The notes: generated from the sequence alone by a model not told the origin. 11,618 nt of DNA from SZUA-448 sp964602475 (GCA_964602475.1 CAZRRN010000068.1:1-11618), one strand, 5' to 3'. Positions 5,477 through 11,618 are shown, counted from the first letter of the stretch. Program-made: numbers and translations.

Positions 5477-7327
5477 GTGAAAAAATCATTCAAGGGATAT
5501 GGATTTTATATCGTGATTCCTATCATACTGATTCTGATGTATGTCCTGTCGCGATTACAGACGGCATCGGTCAGTGACACATATGAATATGCTGACTTTA
5601 TTAAAAGTATTGAAGCCGGGGAGGTTAAGTCTGCGGTAATTTCTCAGAATGAAGAGGTACCGACCGGAAAGGTCAGCGCAGCTCTGAAAGGTGATAAATC
5701 AGTCAGCTTTTATGTATCAGATGTCAGTAAAATCGTTAAGCTGGTCGTAGATAACAATATTGAATATAATCTGCTGGATGTGTCCAAACCCAGTATTTTT
5801 CTGACTACGGTACTTCCGTATCTGCTGGTTTTTGTCGTTATTGTTCTGATGTTTGTCTTTATGACCGGGCAGGCAGCAGGCGGCGGTGGTAATTCCAAGG
5901 TAATGAATTTCGGAAAGAGCCGTGCCAAAATGTCAATGGACGAGAAGACAACATTTAAGAATGTTGCAGGACTGCAGGAAGAAAAGGAAGAACTGGAGGA
6001 AATCGTCGATTTTCTTAAGGCACCGAAGAAATATACTTCCGTTGGAGCAAGAATCCCGAAAGGAATTCTTCTGGAGGGACCGCCCGGAACCGGCAAGACC
6101 TTGCTTGCGAAGGCGATTGCAGGAGAAGCGGGAGTACCGTTCTTTTCCATTTCCGGATCTGATTTTGTTGAAATGTTTGTCGGAGTCGGTGCTTCCAGGG
6201 TTCGTGACCTGTTCCTGGAAGCCAAAAAGAATAATCCGTGTATTGTTTTTATTGACGAGATTGATGCAGTAGCGCGCCGCAGAGGCACCGGTATGGGTGG
6301 CGGGCATGATGAACGTGAACAGACGCTGAACCAGCTGCTTGTTGAAATGGACGGATTTGGTGCGAACAGCGGTATTATTGTTCTGGCGGCAACTAACCGT
6401 GTAGATATTCTTGATCCTGCAATTCTGCGTCCGGGTCGTTTTGACCGGAAAATCATGGTAGGGAGACCGGATGTCAAGGGCAGAGAAGAAATTTTGCAGG
6501 TACATGCGAAAGGAAAGCCACTCGGAGAAGATGTCGATCTAAAGCGGGTAGCGCAGACAACCGCCGGTTTCACCGGAGCAGATCTGGAAAGTCTTCTGAA
6601 CGAAGCAGCAATCAGTGCTGCCAAAGATAACCGTGCATTTATCAGAGACGAAGATATTCGTAAATCTTTTATTAAAGTTGGAATCGGCACCGAGAAGAAA
6701 AGCCGGGTGATTACCGATAAAGAGAAACGAATCACCGCTTTCCATGAAGCAGGGCATGCTATCCTGTTTCATGTACTCCCCGATGTGGGACCGGTATATA
6801 CGGTTTCCATCATCCCGACGGGACTCGGAGCTGCAGGTTATACGATGCCTTTACCGGAGCGTGATGAAATGTTCAGCACACGCGGCAGGATGAGACAGGA
6901 TATTATCGTATCGCTTGGCGGACGTGTTGCAGAAGAGATGGTTTTTGATGATGTAACAACAGGAGCTTCTCAGGACATTAAGACAGCGACAAAAACGGCA
7001 CGCAGTATGGTAACCAAATACGGCTTTTCCGACAGTATCGGCATGGTAAATTATGATAATAATGACGATGAGGTATTTATCGGACGGGATCTTGCGCATA
7101 CAAGAAGCTATAGTGAAGCAGTCGCAGATAAGATTGATGCTGAGGTTAGAAATATTATTGACGAATGCTACGCAGAGGCCAAACGTATCCTGACGCAGAA
7201 CCTGGATGTTCTGAACAGCTGTGCAGCGCTGCTGATTGAAAAAGAGCGCATTACCCGGGATGAGTTTGAAGGTCTCTTCCATTCAGGGACGGAGACAGTG
7301 ATTGCAGAAGCTATGTGTGAAAGATGA
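5477..7327 (+). CDS. ftsH: FtsH, membrane-bound ATP-dependent zinc metalloprotease
   Basis: FtsH forms a membrane hexamer that pulls damaged membrane proteins and short-lived regulators into its protease chamber. The 616-residue protein has TM1 (about 8-25), an extracytoplasmic domain, TM2 (about 108-131), then a Gly-rich linker and the AAA+ module: Walker A GPPGTGKT (201-208), Walker B VFIDE (257-261), and the second region of homology with arginines 318 and 321. The M41 protease site is HEAGH (423-427), with D500 in TTGASQD as the likely third zinc ligand. All key residues are present and length is normal. The GTG start has a strong AAGGAGG (5464-5470) six bases upstream. It is 62 bases behind hpt; in B. 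subtilis FtsH is needed for sporulation initiation, which fits the neighbourhood. Confidence 0.97.
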   Translation: MKKSFKGYGFYIVIPIILILMYVLSRLQTASVSDTYEYADFIKSIEAGEVKSAVISQNEEVPTGKVSAALKGDKSVSFYVSDVSKIVKLVVDNNIEYNLLDVSKPSIFLTTVLPYLLVFVVIVLMFVFMTGQAAGGGGNSKVMNFGKSRAKMSMDEKTTFKNVAGLQEEKEELEEIVDFLKAPKKYTSVGARIPKGILLEGPPGTGKTLLAKAIAGEAGVPFFSISGSDFVEMFVGVGASRVRDLFLEAKKNNPCIVFIDEIDAVARRRGTGMGGGHDEREQTLNQLLVEMDGFGANSGIIVLAATNRVDILDPAILRPGRFDRKIMVGRPDVKGREEILQVHAKGKPLGEDVDLKRVAQTTAGFTGADLESLLNEAAISAAKDNRAFIRDEDIRKSFIKVGIGTEKKSRVITDKEKRITAFHEAGHAILFHVLPDVGPVYTVSIIPTGLGAAGYTMPLPERDEMFSTRGRMRQDIIVSLGGRVAEEMVFDDVTTGASQDIKTATKTARSMVTKYGFSDSIGMVNYDNNDDEVFIGRDLAHTRSYSEAVADKIDAEVRNIIDECYAEAKRILTQNLDVLNSCAALLIEKERITRDEFEGLFHSGTETVIAEAMCER

Positions 7328-7456
7328 CCTTTTCACACGTAGATTTGTGCCTGCGCGGTGCTTGACACAAAATCAATTATGCACAAAAAGTTGTACAGAA
7401 ATAGGAATTAGAATGAAAAAAATGACATAAAATGTTAAATGTGAAAAAATGATGAA

Positions 7457-7494
7457 AACAGGGCGTGTTTTGTACGAAATACACCCTGTTTTTT
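7457..7494 (+). terminator. Rho-independent terminator of the ftsH transcript
   Basis: AACAGGG (7457-7463) pairs with CCCTGTT (7484-7490); after a C/A mismatch, GTGTTT pairs with AAATAC, leaving the loop TGTACG. A run of T (to 7494) follows, and A-rich sequence precedes the stem, so it might also work from the other side. It lies about 130 bases after the ftsH stop. Confidence 0.85.
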
Positions 7495-7579
7495 GTATAA
7501 TATCACAACTGTGTTGACAAATCCGTCAAAAAAACCCTAGATAAAGAATAATGTTTGTGCACACTTTTCTGCAAACTGC

Positions 7580-7588
7580 TGATATAAT
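7580..7588 (+). promoter_or_regulatory. Extended -10 promoter
   Basis: TG-A-TATAAT (7580-7588) is a perfect extended -10. No good -35 is present at 16-18 bp, which such promoters can tolerate. A TTGACA at 7514 is too far away to belong to it. Transcription would start near 7595 and run into the terminator at 7658-7692. Confidence 0.55.
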
Positions 7589-7594
7589 AACTCT

Positions 7595-7692
7595 CGTAAA
7601 CCCCAATACATTATATAGTTTTTGCTACACCCCATAAGTAACAAAATACCTTCTCCGAAAAGGGACAGCGCCCCGAAATGCTGTCCCTTTTT
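7595..7692 (+). ncRNA. Candidate small RNA or attenuated leader upstream of the glycosidase gene
   Basis: Between an extended -10 promoter and a near-perfect intrinsic terminator lies about 100 bases without a reading frame. It can fold into an upstream imperfect hairpin (TTTTG 7620-7624 with CAAAA 7642-7646, C/A mismatch, TAC with GTA, loop ACCCCATAA) followed by the terminator hairpin. I recognise no known RNA family: it lacks the T-box element, and it is too short for 6S RNA, RNase P or tmRNA. It could be an independent sRNA or a terminated leader whose read-through expresses the glycosidase gene. Confidence 0.35.
7658..7692 (+). terminator. Intrinsic terminator ahead of the repeats
   Basis: AAAAGGGACAGC (7658-7669) and GCTGTCCCTTTT (from 7680) form a perfect 11-12 bp stem with the 10-base loop GCCCCGAAAT, ending in five T (7688-7692). 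No gene of its own precedes it, and the ftsH transcript already ends at 7494. It must therefore serve a short transcript from within the gap, or act as an attenuator. Confidence 0.88.
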
Positions 7693-7707
7693 GCTTTCTG
7701 GGATATG

Positions 7708-7736
7708 TTGAAAAACATGCAAATGTGTGGTAATAT
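7708..7736 (+). promoter_or_regulatory. Candidate promoter of the glycosidase gene
   Basis: TTGAAA (7708-7713), a 17-bp spacer and TG-G-TAATAT (7728-7736, extended -10) form a plausible sigma-A promoter located just after the terminator. The start point would be near 7743, inside the palindrome TGAAACCGCAAGCGGTTTCA (7736-7755) of the first repeat. This position would suit a repressor operator. The second repeat copy carries the same -10 but lacks an equally good -35. Confidence 0.5.
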
Positions 7737-7777
7737 GAAACCGCAAGCGGTTTCAGCAAGTTGTTTCACAACTTGAT
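7726..7777. repeat. 52-bp direct repeat, copy 1, with two hairpins
   Basis: This 52-bp block recurs exactly at 7803-7854 (period 77 bp). It contains palindrome H1, TGAAACCGC-AA-GCGGTTTCA (7736-7755), and, one base later, palindrome H2, CAAGTTGT-TTC-ACAACTTG (7757-7775). Both have perfect 8-9 bp arms with two- or three-base centres. Between the copies lies a third inverted repeat, GGCGTG-AAAAG-CACGCC (7780-7796). Confidence 0.95.
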
Positions 7778-7802
7778 GTGGCGTGAAAAGCACGCCGAAT
7801 GA

Positions 7803-7854
7803 TGTGGTAATATGAAACCGCAAGCGGTTTCAGCAAGTTGTTTCACAACTTGAT
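7803..7854. repeat. 52-bp direct repeat, copy 2
   Basis: Identical over 52 bp to 7726-7777, with H1 at 7813-7832 and H2 at 7834-7852. The copy ends 41 bases before the glycosidase start codon, so both hairpin pairs would lie in its 5' untranslated RNA if the 7708 promoter is used. It could be an operator pair, an mRNA-stabilising leader or a REP-like dispersed element; the window alone cannot decide. Confidence 0.95.
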
Positions 7855-7895
7855 TTAAATAGGTTTCAGTCAAGCGATAAGGACTCAGAGAATAT

Positions 7896-10046
7896 ATGGC
7901 AGATAATTTAACGTACAATGCAGCTGCAGCCAGACGGATGAAGCAGTTTCTTGACAAAGAAATGAAGAATGGGATTTATCAGAAGAATCTTCCGGATCAA
8001 TTTGTTCCCGAAGCGGTATTCAGTGACGGAACCATGCAGTTTCGAAATCCACCGGAACCAATGCCTTTTGATAAGGTTCTGATACGGTTAAGAACGGCTG
8101 TCTCCAATGTTGATACGGTAACGGTTTCGGTAAATGGTACAATGTTCTTAATGCAAAAAGCGGAATCCGATCCGTTGTTTGATTATTATGAAAAAGCAGT
8201 TACTGTAGGAGAGGAAAAAATGAATTATTTTTTCCTGCTGCAGTATAAGCAGGAGACATATTATTACTGCAGGATAGGTACAACAGATCGTAAAACCTGC
8301 TTGAAATACCAATTTGCAATCATTCCCGGATATAAGACACCGGACTGGGCAAAGGGTGCGGTCATGTATCAGATTTTTGTAGACCGTTTCTGTAACGGCG
8401 ATGTCGGAAATGATGTACAGACAAGAGAGTATTATTATCTTGGCGGTTACTCAAAAAGAACGGAACAGTGGGATCAGTATCCGGACGTCGATGGAGTACG
8501 TGAGTTTTACGGAGGTGATCTTGCCGGAGTTATTAAGCGGCTTGATTACCTGAAAGAACTGGGAATCGACGCAATCTACCTGAACCCGATCTTTGTTTCT
8601 CCATCCAATCATAAATACGACATTCAGGATTATGATTATATAGATCCGCATTTCGGAGTTATCGGCACAGATGGCGGAAGCCTGCTTGAGGAAGGGGAAA
8701 CACAGAATTCTAAGGCAACGAAATACAGAATCCGGGTCACTGATAAAAGTAACCTTGTCGGTTCGAATCTGGTCTTTACCATTTTGACTCAGGAGGCTCA
8801 TAAACGGGGGATCAAGGTGATTCTGGACGGCGTTTTCAATCACTGCGGATCCTTTAACAAATGGCTGGATCACGAGGGAATCTATGATGGTACTGAAGGG
8901 TATCCTGCCGGAGCATACGAATCGGCAGACAGTCCGTACCGTTCGTTCTTTCGATTTAAGGAGGAGCATTGGCCGAAAAACGAATCATATGATGGCTGGT
9001 GGGGACACTTAACACTTCCTAAGCTTAATTACGAGAATTCCCCCGAGCTTGAGTCCTATATTTTAAAAATTGCTTCAAAATGGCTGTCGGCACCGTTCTA
9101 TACGGATGGCTGGCGGCTGGATGTTGCTGCAGATCTCGGATATTCTCCTGAATATAATCATATTTTTTGGAGAAAGTTTCGCGAGGCTGTAAAGAAAGCG
9201 AATCCGGAAGCTTTGATTATTGCGGAGCATTACGGAGACCCGTACAGCTGGCTTCAGGGGAATGAATGGGATTCGGTAATGAACTACGATGCGTTTATGG
9301 AGCCTGTAACCTGGTTTCTGACCGGTATGGAGAAACACAGCGACAGCTTTAAGCCGGAGCTGCTGTCAAATTCAGATCATTTTTTTGGATCAATGCAGCA
9401 TTTTATGACGCGGTTTGAAACGCAGTCCCTGCAGGTGGCAATGAATGAGCTGTCAAACCATGATCATTCCCGTTTTATGACCCGTACCAACCATGTGGTC
9501 GGGAGAAGCGCAGGCAGGGGAGCGCAGGCAGCCAATGAGGGAATTCAGCCGGCGGTTATGAGAGAAGCAGTAGTAATACAATTTACCTGGCCGGGAGCAC
9601 CAACGATTTATTATGGTGATGAAGCGGGAGTCTGTGGCTGGAGTGATCCGGATAACCGAAGAACCTATCCGTGGGGACATGAGGACAAATCGCTGCTGGA
9701 ATTCCATAGAGAGATAATCCGTCTGCACAAATCATATCAGGCACTAAAGACAGGTTCATTGCTTTTTTTGTATGGAGCTCAGGGCGTTCTGTCCTATGGA
9801 CGTTTTGATAAAATTGATAAGTTCATTGTAGTGGTGAATAATAATGACTACGAGATAGAAGCAAAGATTCCGGTATGGAGACTTGGAGTTATGGAAAATG
9901 AAGCAGTCTGCAGTCTGCTTCGTACAGACGGCAACGGATATGGGTTCGAAGCAAAAATCGATCGTCCAAAGCTTGGGATTCTGACGGTAAAGATGCCACC
10001 TGTTTCCGCTGTCATACTGAAGAACCTGTCACCGATGATGACCTGA
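7896..10046 (+). CDS. GH13 alpha-glycosidase (neopullulanase/maltogenic amylase type), cytoplasmic
   Basis: A 716-residue GH13 enzyme that probably cleaves alpha-1,4 (and perhaps alpha-1,6) bonds of maltodextrins inside the cell; there is no signal peptide. The N-terminal part (about 20-145) looks like the CBM34 domain of neopullulanases and cyclomaltodextrinases. The catalytic barrel starts at AVMYQIFVDRFCNGD. The four conserved regions are present: DGVFNH (D311), GWRLDVAAD with nucleophile D409, IIAEHY with acid/base E444, and LSNHDHSR with D523. A C-terminal beta domain follows. At about 257-291 an insertion separates DPHFG from the HKRGIKVILDGVFNH region; together with other length differences it makes the protein longer than typical neopullulanases (about 590). 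Start: AAGGA at 7879-7883 is twelve bases upstream, slightly far. The exact substrate cannot be read from sequence. Confidence 0.9.
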   Translation: MADNLTYNAAAARRMKQFLDKEMKNGIYQKNLPDQFVPEAVFSDGTMQFRNPPEPMPFDKVLIRLRTAVSNVDTVTVSVNGTMFLMQKAESDPLFDYYEKAVTVGEEKMNYFFLLQYKQETYYYCRIGTTDRKTCLKYQFAIIPGYKTPDWAKGAVMYQIFVDRFCNGDVGNDVQTREYYYLGGYSKRTEQWDQYPDVDGVREFYGGDLAGVIKRLDYLKELGIDAIYLNPIFVSPSNHKYDIQDYDYIDPHFGVIGTDGGSLLEEGETQNSKATKYRIRVTDKSNLVGSNLVFTILTQEAHKRGIKVILDGVFNHCGSFNKWLDHEGIYDGTEGYPAGAYESADSPYRSFFRFKEEHWPKNESYDGWWGHLTLPKLNYENSPELESYILKIASKWLSAPFYTDGWRLDVAADLGYSPEYNHIFWRKFREAVKKANPEALIIAEHYGDPYSWLQGNEWDSVMNYDAFMEPVTWFLTGMEKHSDSFKPELLSNSDHFFGSMQHFMTRFETQSLQVAMNELSNHDHSRFMTRTNHVVGRSAGRGAQAANEGIQPAVMREAVVIQFTWPGAPTIYYGDEAGVCGWSDPDNRRTYPWGHEDKSLLEFHREIIRLHKSYQALKTGSLLFLYGAQGVLSYGRFDKIDKFIVVVNNNDYEIEAKIPVWRLGVMENEAVCSLLRTDGNGYGFEAKIDRPKLGILTVKMPPVSAVILKNLSPMMT

Positions 10047-10096
10047 CGGAAGATATAAAGTCTGTTATGTACGAAACAATAAAAAATGAGGATGAC

Positions 10097-10735
10097 ATGA
10101 AAAATACACATACAGTTTCCGAAGTGCTTCATCTGCTGGATGAGCATTACGGAACAGCAATTGAATGTTATCTGGAACATGACGATGCATGGCAGCTGCT
10201 GTTTGCAACCATATTAAGTGCACAATGCACCGATGCAAGAGTCAATCTGGTAACAAAGGAGCTTTACCGCAAATACCCTACGCTGGAAGCATTTGCGGCA
10301 GCCGACCTTATGGAGCTGGAACTTGCTATACGCTCCACGGGCTTTTATCATAATAAGGCACAGAACATTATAGCCTGTGCACAAAAGCTGATCCGTGATT
10401 TTGACGGAGAAGTGCCTCGAAGTGTAGAGGAACTGATCTCGCTTCCGGGAGTGGGGCGAAAGACTGCCAATGTTATTCGGGGCAATATATATCATGACGC
10501 CAGCATAGTTGTGGATACGCATGTAAAGCGTGTATCAAAAAGACTTGGATTTACGGACGAAGAGGATCCCGAAAAGGTAGAGTACGATCTGATGAGAGTG
10601 CTTCCAAGAGATCACTGGATTCTTTGGAATCTGCAGATTATTGCACATGGACGTGCGATATGCACCGCAAGAAAACCAGGCTGTGATACCTGCTTTCTTC
10701 AGGAGAACTGCCGATTCAGACAAATAAATCCGTAA
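10097..10735 (+). CDS. nth: Endonuclease III, DNA glycosylase/AP lyase
   Basis: Endonuclease III removes oxidised pyrimidines from DNA and nicks the resulting abasic site in base excision repair. The 212-residue product has SAQCTD near residue 35, the helix-hairpin-helix LPGVGRKTANVI with catalytic K122, the VVDTHVKRVSKRLG segment with catalytic D140, and a C-terminal 4Fe-4S cluster motif C-X6-C-X2-C-X5-C. All key residues are present. The frame is open from an ATG at 10067, but 10097 gives the normal family length and a usual N-terminus; its ribosome binding site (TGAGGA, 10087-10092) is rather close, so the upstream start remains possible. It follows the glycosidase stop by 50 bases and may share its transcript. 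Its last 20 bases overlap the convergent gene's end. Confidence 0.95.
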   Translation: MKNTHTVSEVLHLLDEHYGTAIECYLEHDDAWQLLFATILSAQCTDARVNLVTKELYRKYPTLEAFAAADLMELELAIRSTGFYHNKAQNIIACAQKLIRDFDGEVPRSVEELISLPGVGRKTANVIRGNIYHDASIVVDTHVKRVSKRLGFTDEEDPEKVEYDLMRVLPRDHWILWNLQIIAHGRAICTARKPGCDTCFLQENCRFRQINP

Positions 10736-11357
10736 CCGGCGAGGAAGAGCATTTTCTTCGGATTTCCTTTAGGGCTTCCAACAGAGAGGATTTTGTAAGG
10801 GTCGTGAGTGTTTCTGTATGAGCAATCAGAGAATCAAGAGACGCAAGATCCTGTTTATCAGCGTATAGTCGGGCAAGCAGCAGAAAATCGTTCCGGATAT
10901 CGCTGCCGATTTGGACGGCATATTCTAAAACCGTTACAGCGTCGGAGTCCTTTCCGCAGTTATGAAGCAGAACCGCCCAGCGAGAGAGTGCGCGGATTAG
11001 AACGATATAGTTCTGGTCATACTGTGAAAGCGCAGGAAGATTTGCCGTACCATAGGCAAGCTTCAGCTCGGTGTTCGTTTTACCGGACAGGTTCAGAATA
11101 CGTTCACCTGACAGCGTGCGCAGCCGCTGTTCTATTTCGGCGAATTCTTCAGATTCAGGGGTGGCGGAGAAAGGCAGTGTATCAAAAGGAATTGTCAGAT
11201 AGGAGAGCGCGGAGATGTCCTTCCTGCGAGTACAGTTGGCTTCACGTTCGCGTTCCCAGAAATGATCCGAATCTTTTTTTTGCTGTTTTTCTGATTTCCT
11301 CTTTTCATAAGCGATCAAAACGACTATGATAATAAGCAGTCCAAGGATGACAGGCAT
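10716..11357 (-). CDS. Membrane-anchored protein of unknown function, possibly TPR-like
   Basis: I do not recognise a named family. The 213-residue product begins with a hydrophobic helix (MPVILGLLIIIVVLIAY), followed at once by a highly charged K/E/R-rich stretch, so it is probably anchored with the bulk in the cytoplasm. The C-terminal half (about 110-200) is helical, with alternating segments such as LIRALSRWAVLLHNCGKDSDAV and LLARLYADKQDLASLDSLI that resemble tetratricopeptide-type helix pairs. ATG 11357 was chosen because, on the minus strand, AAAGGA lies seven bases upstream and the anchor then starts the protein; the frame itself is open to 11525. A candidate promoter lies at 11389-11417. 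The 3' end overlaps nth tail-to-tail by 20 bp, and the gene is divergent from the 32-residue protein. Confidence 0.8.
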   Translation of the reverse strand: MPVILGLLIIIVVLIAYEKRKSEKQQKKDSDHFWEREREANCTRRKDISALSYLTIPFDTLPFSATPESEEFAEIEQRLRTLSGERILNLSGKTNTELKLAYGTANLPALSQYDQNYIVLIRALSRWAVLLHNCGKDSDAVTVLEYAVQIGSDIRNDFLLLARLYADKQDLASLDSLIAHTETLTTLTKSSLLEALKEIRRKCSSSPVTDLFV

Positions 11358-11388
11358 AATGAAGTCCTTTCGGCCGAACAGGCCGCAA

Positions 11389-11417
11389 ATAATATGAGTG
11401 ATGCATCTTTGCAGCAA
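11389..11417 (-). promoter_or_regulatory. Candidate promoter of the minus-strand membrane protein
   Basis: Read on the minus strand, TTGCTG (11417-11412), a 17-bp spacer and TATTAT (11394-11389) form a modest sigma-A-type promoter. The -10 has five of six matches, the -35 only three. Transcription would start near 11382, about 25 bases before the ATG. Confidence 0.35.
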
Positions 11418-11445
11418 GGCTTCAAAGAATGCAGGAAAGGATGTT

Positions 11446-11544
11446 ATGAATAACAGGAAATTTAAGCGGATATTCTCACTGGTTATTGTTATTGTTCTGA
11501 TTCTGGCATTGATTATTCCGGTCATAGTAAGTGCGTTTGCATAA
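11446..11544 (+). CDS. 32-residue single-pass membrane miniprotein
   Basis: An ATG with AAAGG five bases upstream opens a 32-codon frame: a basic start (MNNRKFKR) followed by about 22 hydrophobic residues rich in I, V and L with one proline, ending in SAFA. The pattern is that of a bitopic small membrane protein with the N-terminus inside. It resembles in shape and length the Firmicute miniprotein Prli42 (about 31 residues, basic start then one helix), which anchors the stressosome in Listeria; that comparison is from memory and not from an alignment. It is divergent from the minus-strand membrane protein, 88 bases away. It is too short for many gene callers. The good ribosome binding site and clean topology support it as a real gene. 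Confidence 0.65.
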   Translation: MNNRKFKRIFSLVIVIVLILALIIPVIVSAFA

Positions 11545-11618
11545 TTTCAAAACAACAGAATATTCTATCTGAACTATACACAAACTATCCTTAAATGTCA
11601 ATCGGCTCGGTTGGCGGA

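Larger units (their letters stand above)
7328..7895. other. 568-base intergenic region with no convincing gene
   Basis: Between ftsH and the glycosidase gene I see no supported coding frame. The first 130 bases are AT-rich 3' flank of ftsH and end in its terminator (7457-7494). Then come an inverted repeat TTGAC-N6-GTCAA (7514-7529), an extended -10 promoter (7580-7588), a candidate short transcript with terminator (7595-7692), a second promoter (7708-7736) and a pair of 52-bp repeats (7726-7854). The final 41 bases carry the ribosome binding site AAGGA of the glycosidase gene. Short frames on the minus strand here have no ribosome binding site and translate the repeats. Confidence 0.8.

Noticed and set aside
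5710..6735. A 341-codon open frame on the minus strand inside ftsH
   Set aside because: It is antisense to an unmistakable FtsH AAA+ domain, is Ser/Arg/Pro/Thr-rich as shadows of GA-rich coding DNA often are, has no recognisable motif, and has no supporting context.
7344..7562. Recurring TTTGTGC/GCACAAA heptamers (7344-7350, 7381-7387, 7554-7560)
   Set aside because: Short AT-rich words in a 568-base AT-rich gap recur easily; the spacing is irregular and no symmetry links all three.
7726..7854. CRISPR array
   Set aside because: Only two repeat copies exist, the unit is 52 bp with two internal hairpins, the single 25-base spacer is itself an inverted repeat, and no cas gene is near.
7537..7957. 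Three overlapping 63-70 codon minus-strand frames in the gap before the glycosidase gene
   Set aside because: They translate the terminator and the direct repeats (the same peptide GFILPH appears in two of them), lack ribosome binding sites, and run into the start of the real gene.

Overview
The window looks like a chromosomal segment of an endospore-forming member of the Clostridia, most likely Lachnospiraceae. This rests on the sporulation genes yabP, yabQ and spoIIE lying beside divIC, tilS, hpt and ftsH, on AGGAGG-type ribosome binding sites, and on the style of the GH13 glycosidase. The lineage is an inference from gene content and order; there is no rRNA here to confirm it.

Region 1 (1-7327, all plus strand) is a compact version of a block known from Bacillus subtilis (yabO-yabP-yabQ-divIC-yabR-spoIIE-yabS-yabT-tilS-hprT-ftsH). 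It holds the tail of an HU gene with a strong terminator, then rqcP, yabP, yabQ, divIC, spoIIE, tilS, hpt and ftsH. Homologues of yabR, yabS and yabT are absent. yabP to divIC are nearly touching or overlapping and probably form one operon. A clear promoter with a TTGACA and TATAAT separated by 21 bp, overlapped by Spo0A-box-like sequence, lies before spoIIE; this is the unusual spacing known for Spo0A~P-activated sigma-A promoters. From there spoIIE-tilS-hpt-ftsH run without a visible terminator until 7457-7494. Spore formation (SpoIIE, YabP, YabQ), cell division (DivIC), translation quality control and decoding (RqcP, TilS), purine salvage (Hpt) and membrane proteolysis (FtsH) are thus physically linked, as in other Firmicutes.

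Region 2 (7328-7895) is a 568-base gap without a convincing gene. It contains the ftsH terminator, an extended -10 promoter, a roughly 100-nt candidate transcript ending in a perfect 11-12 bp terminator hairpin, another promoter, and two exact 52-bp direct repeats each carrying two short-loop hairpins. It sits directly upstream of the glycosidase gene and is the least explained part of the window.

Region 3 (7896-10735, plus strand) holds a cytoplasmic GH13 alpha-glycosidase with an N-terminal CBM34-like domain and complete catalytic triad, followed by nth (endonuclease III).

Region 4 (10716-11618) holds a minus-strand membrane-anchored protein of unknown function, possibly TPR-like, whose 3' end overlaps nth by 20 bp, and divergent from it a 32-codon single-pass membrane miniprotein. 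I did not find a defence system, prophage, CRISPR array or biosynthetic cluster. The most interesting signals are regulatory DNA, the short two-helix SpoIIE, and the tiny membrane protein.
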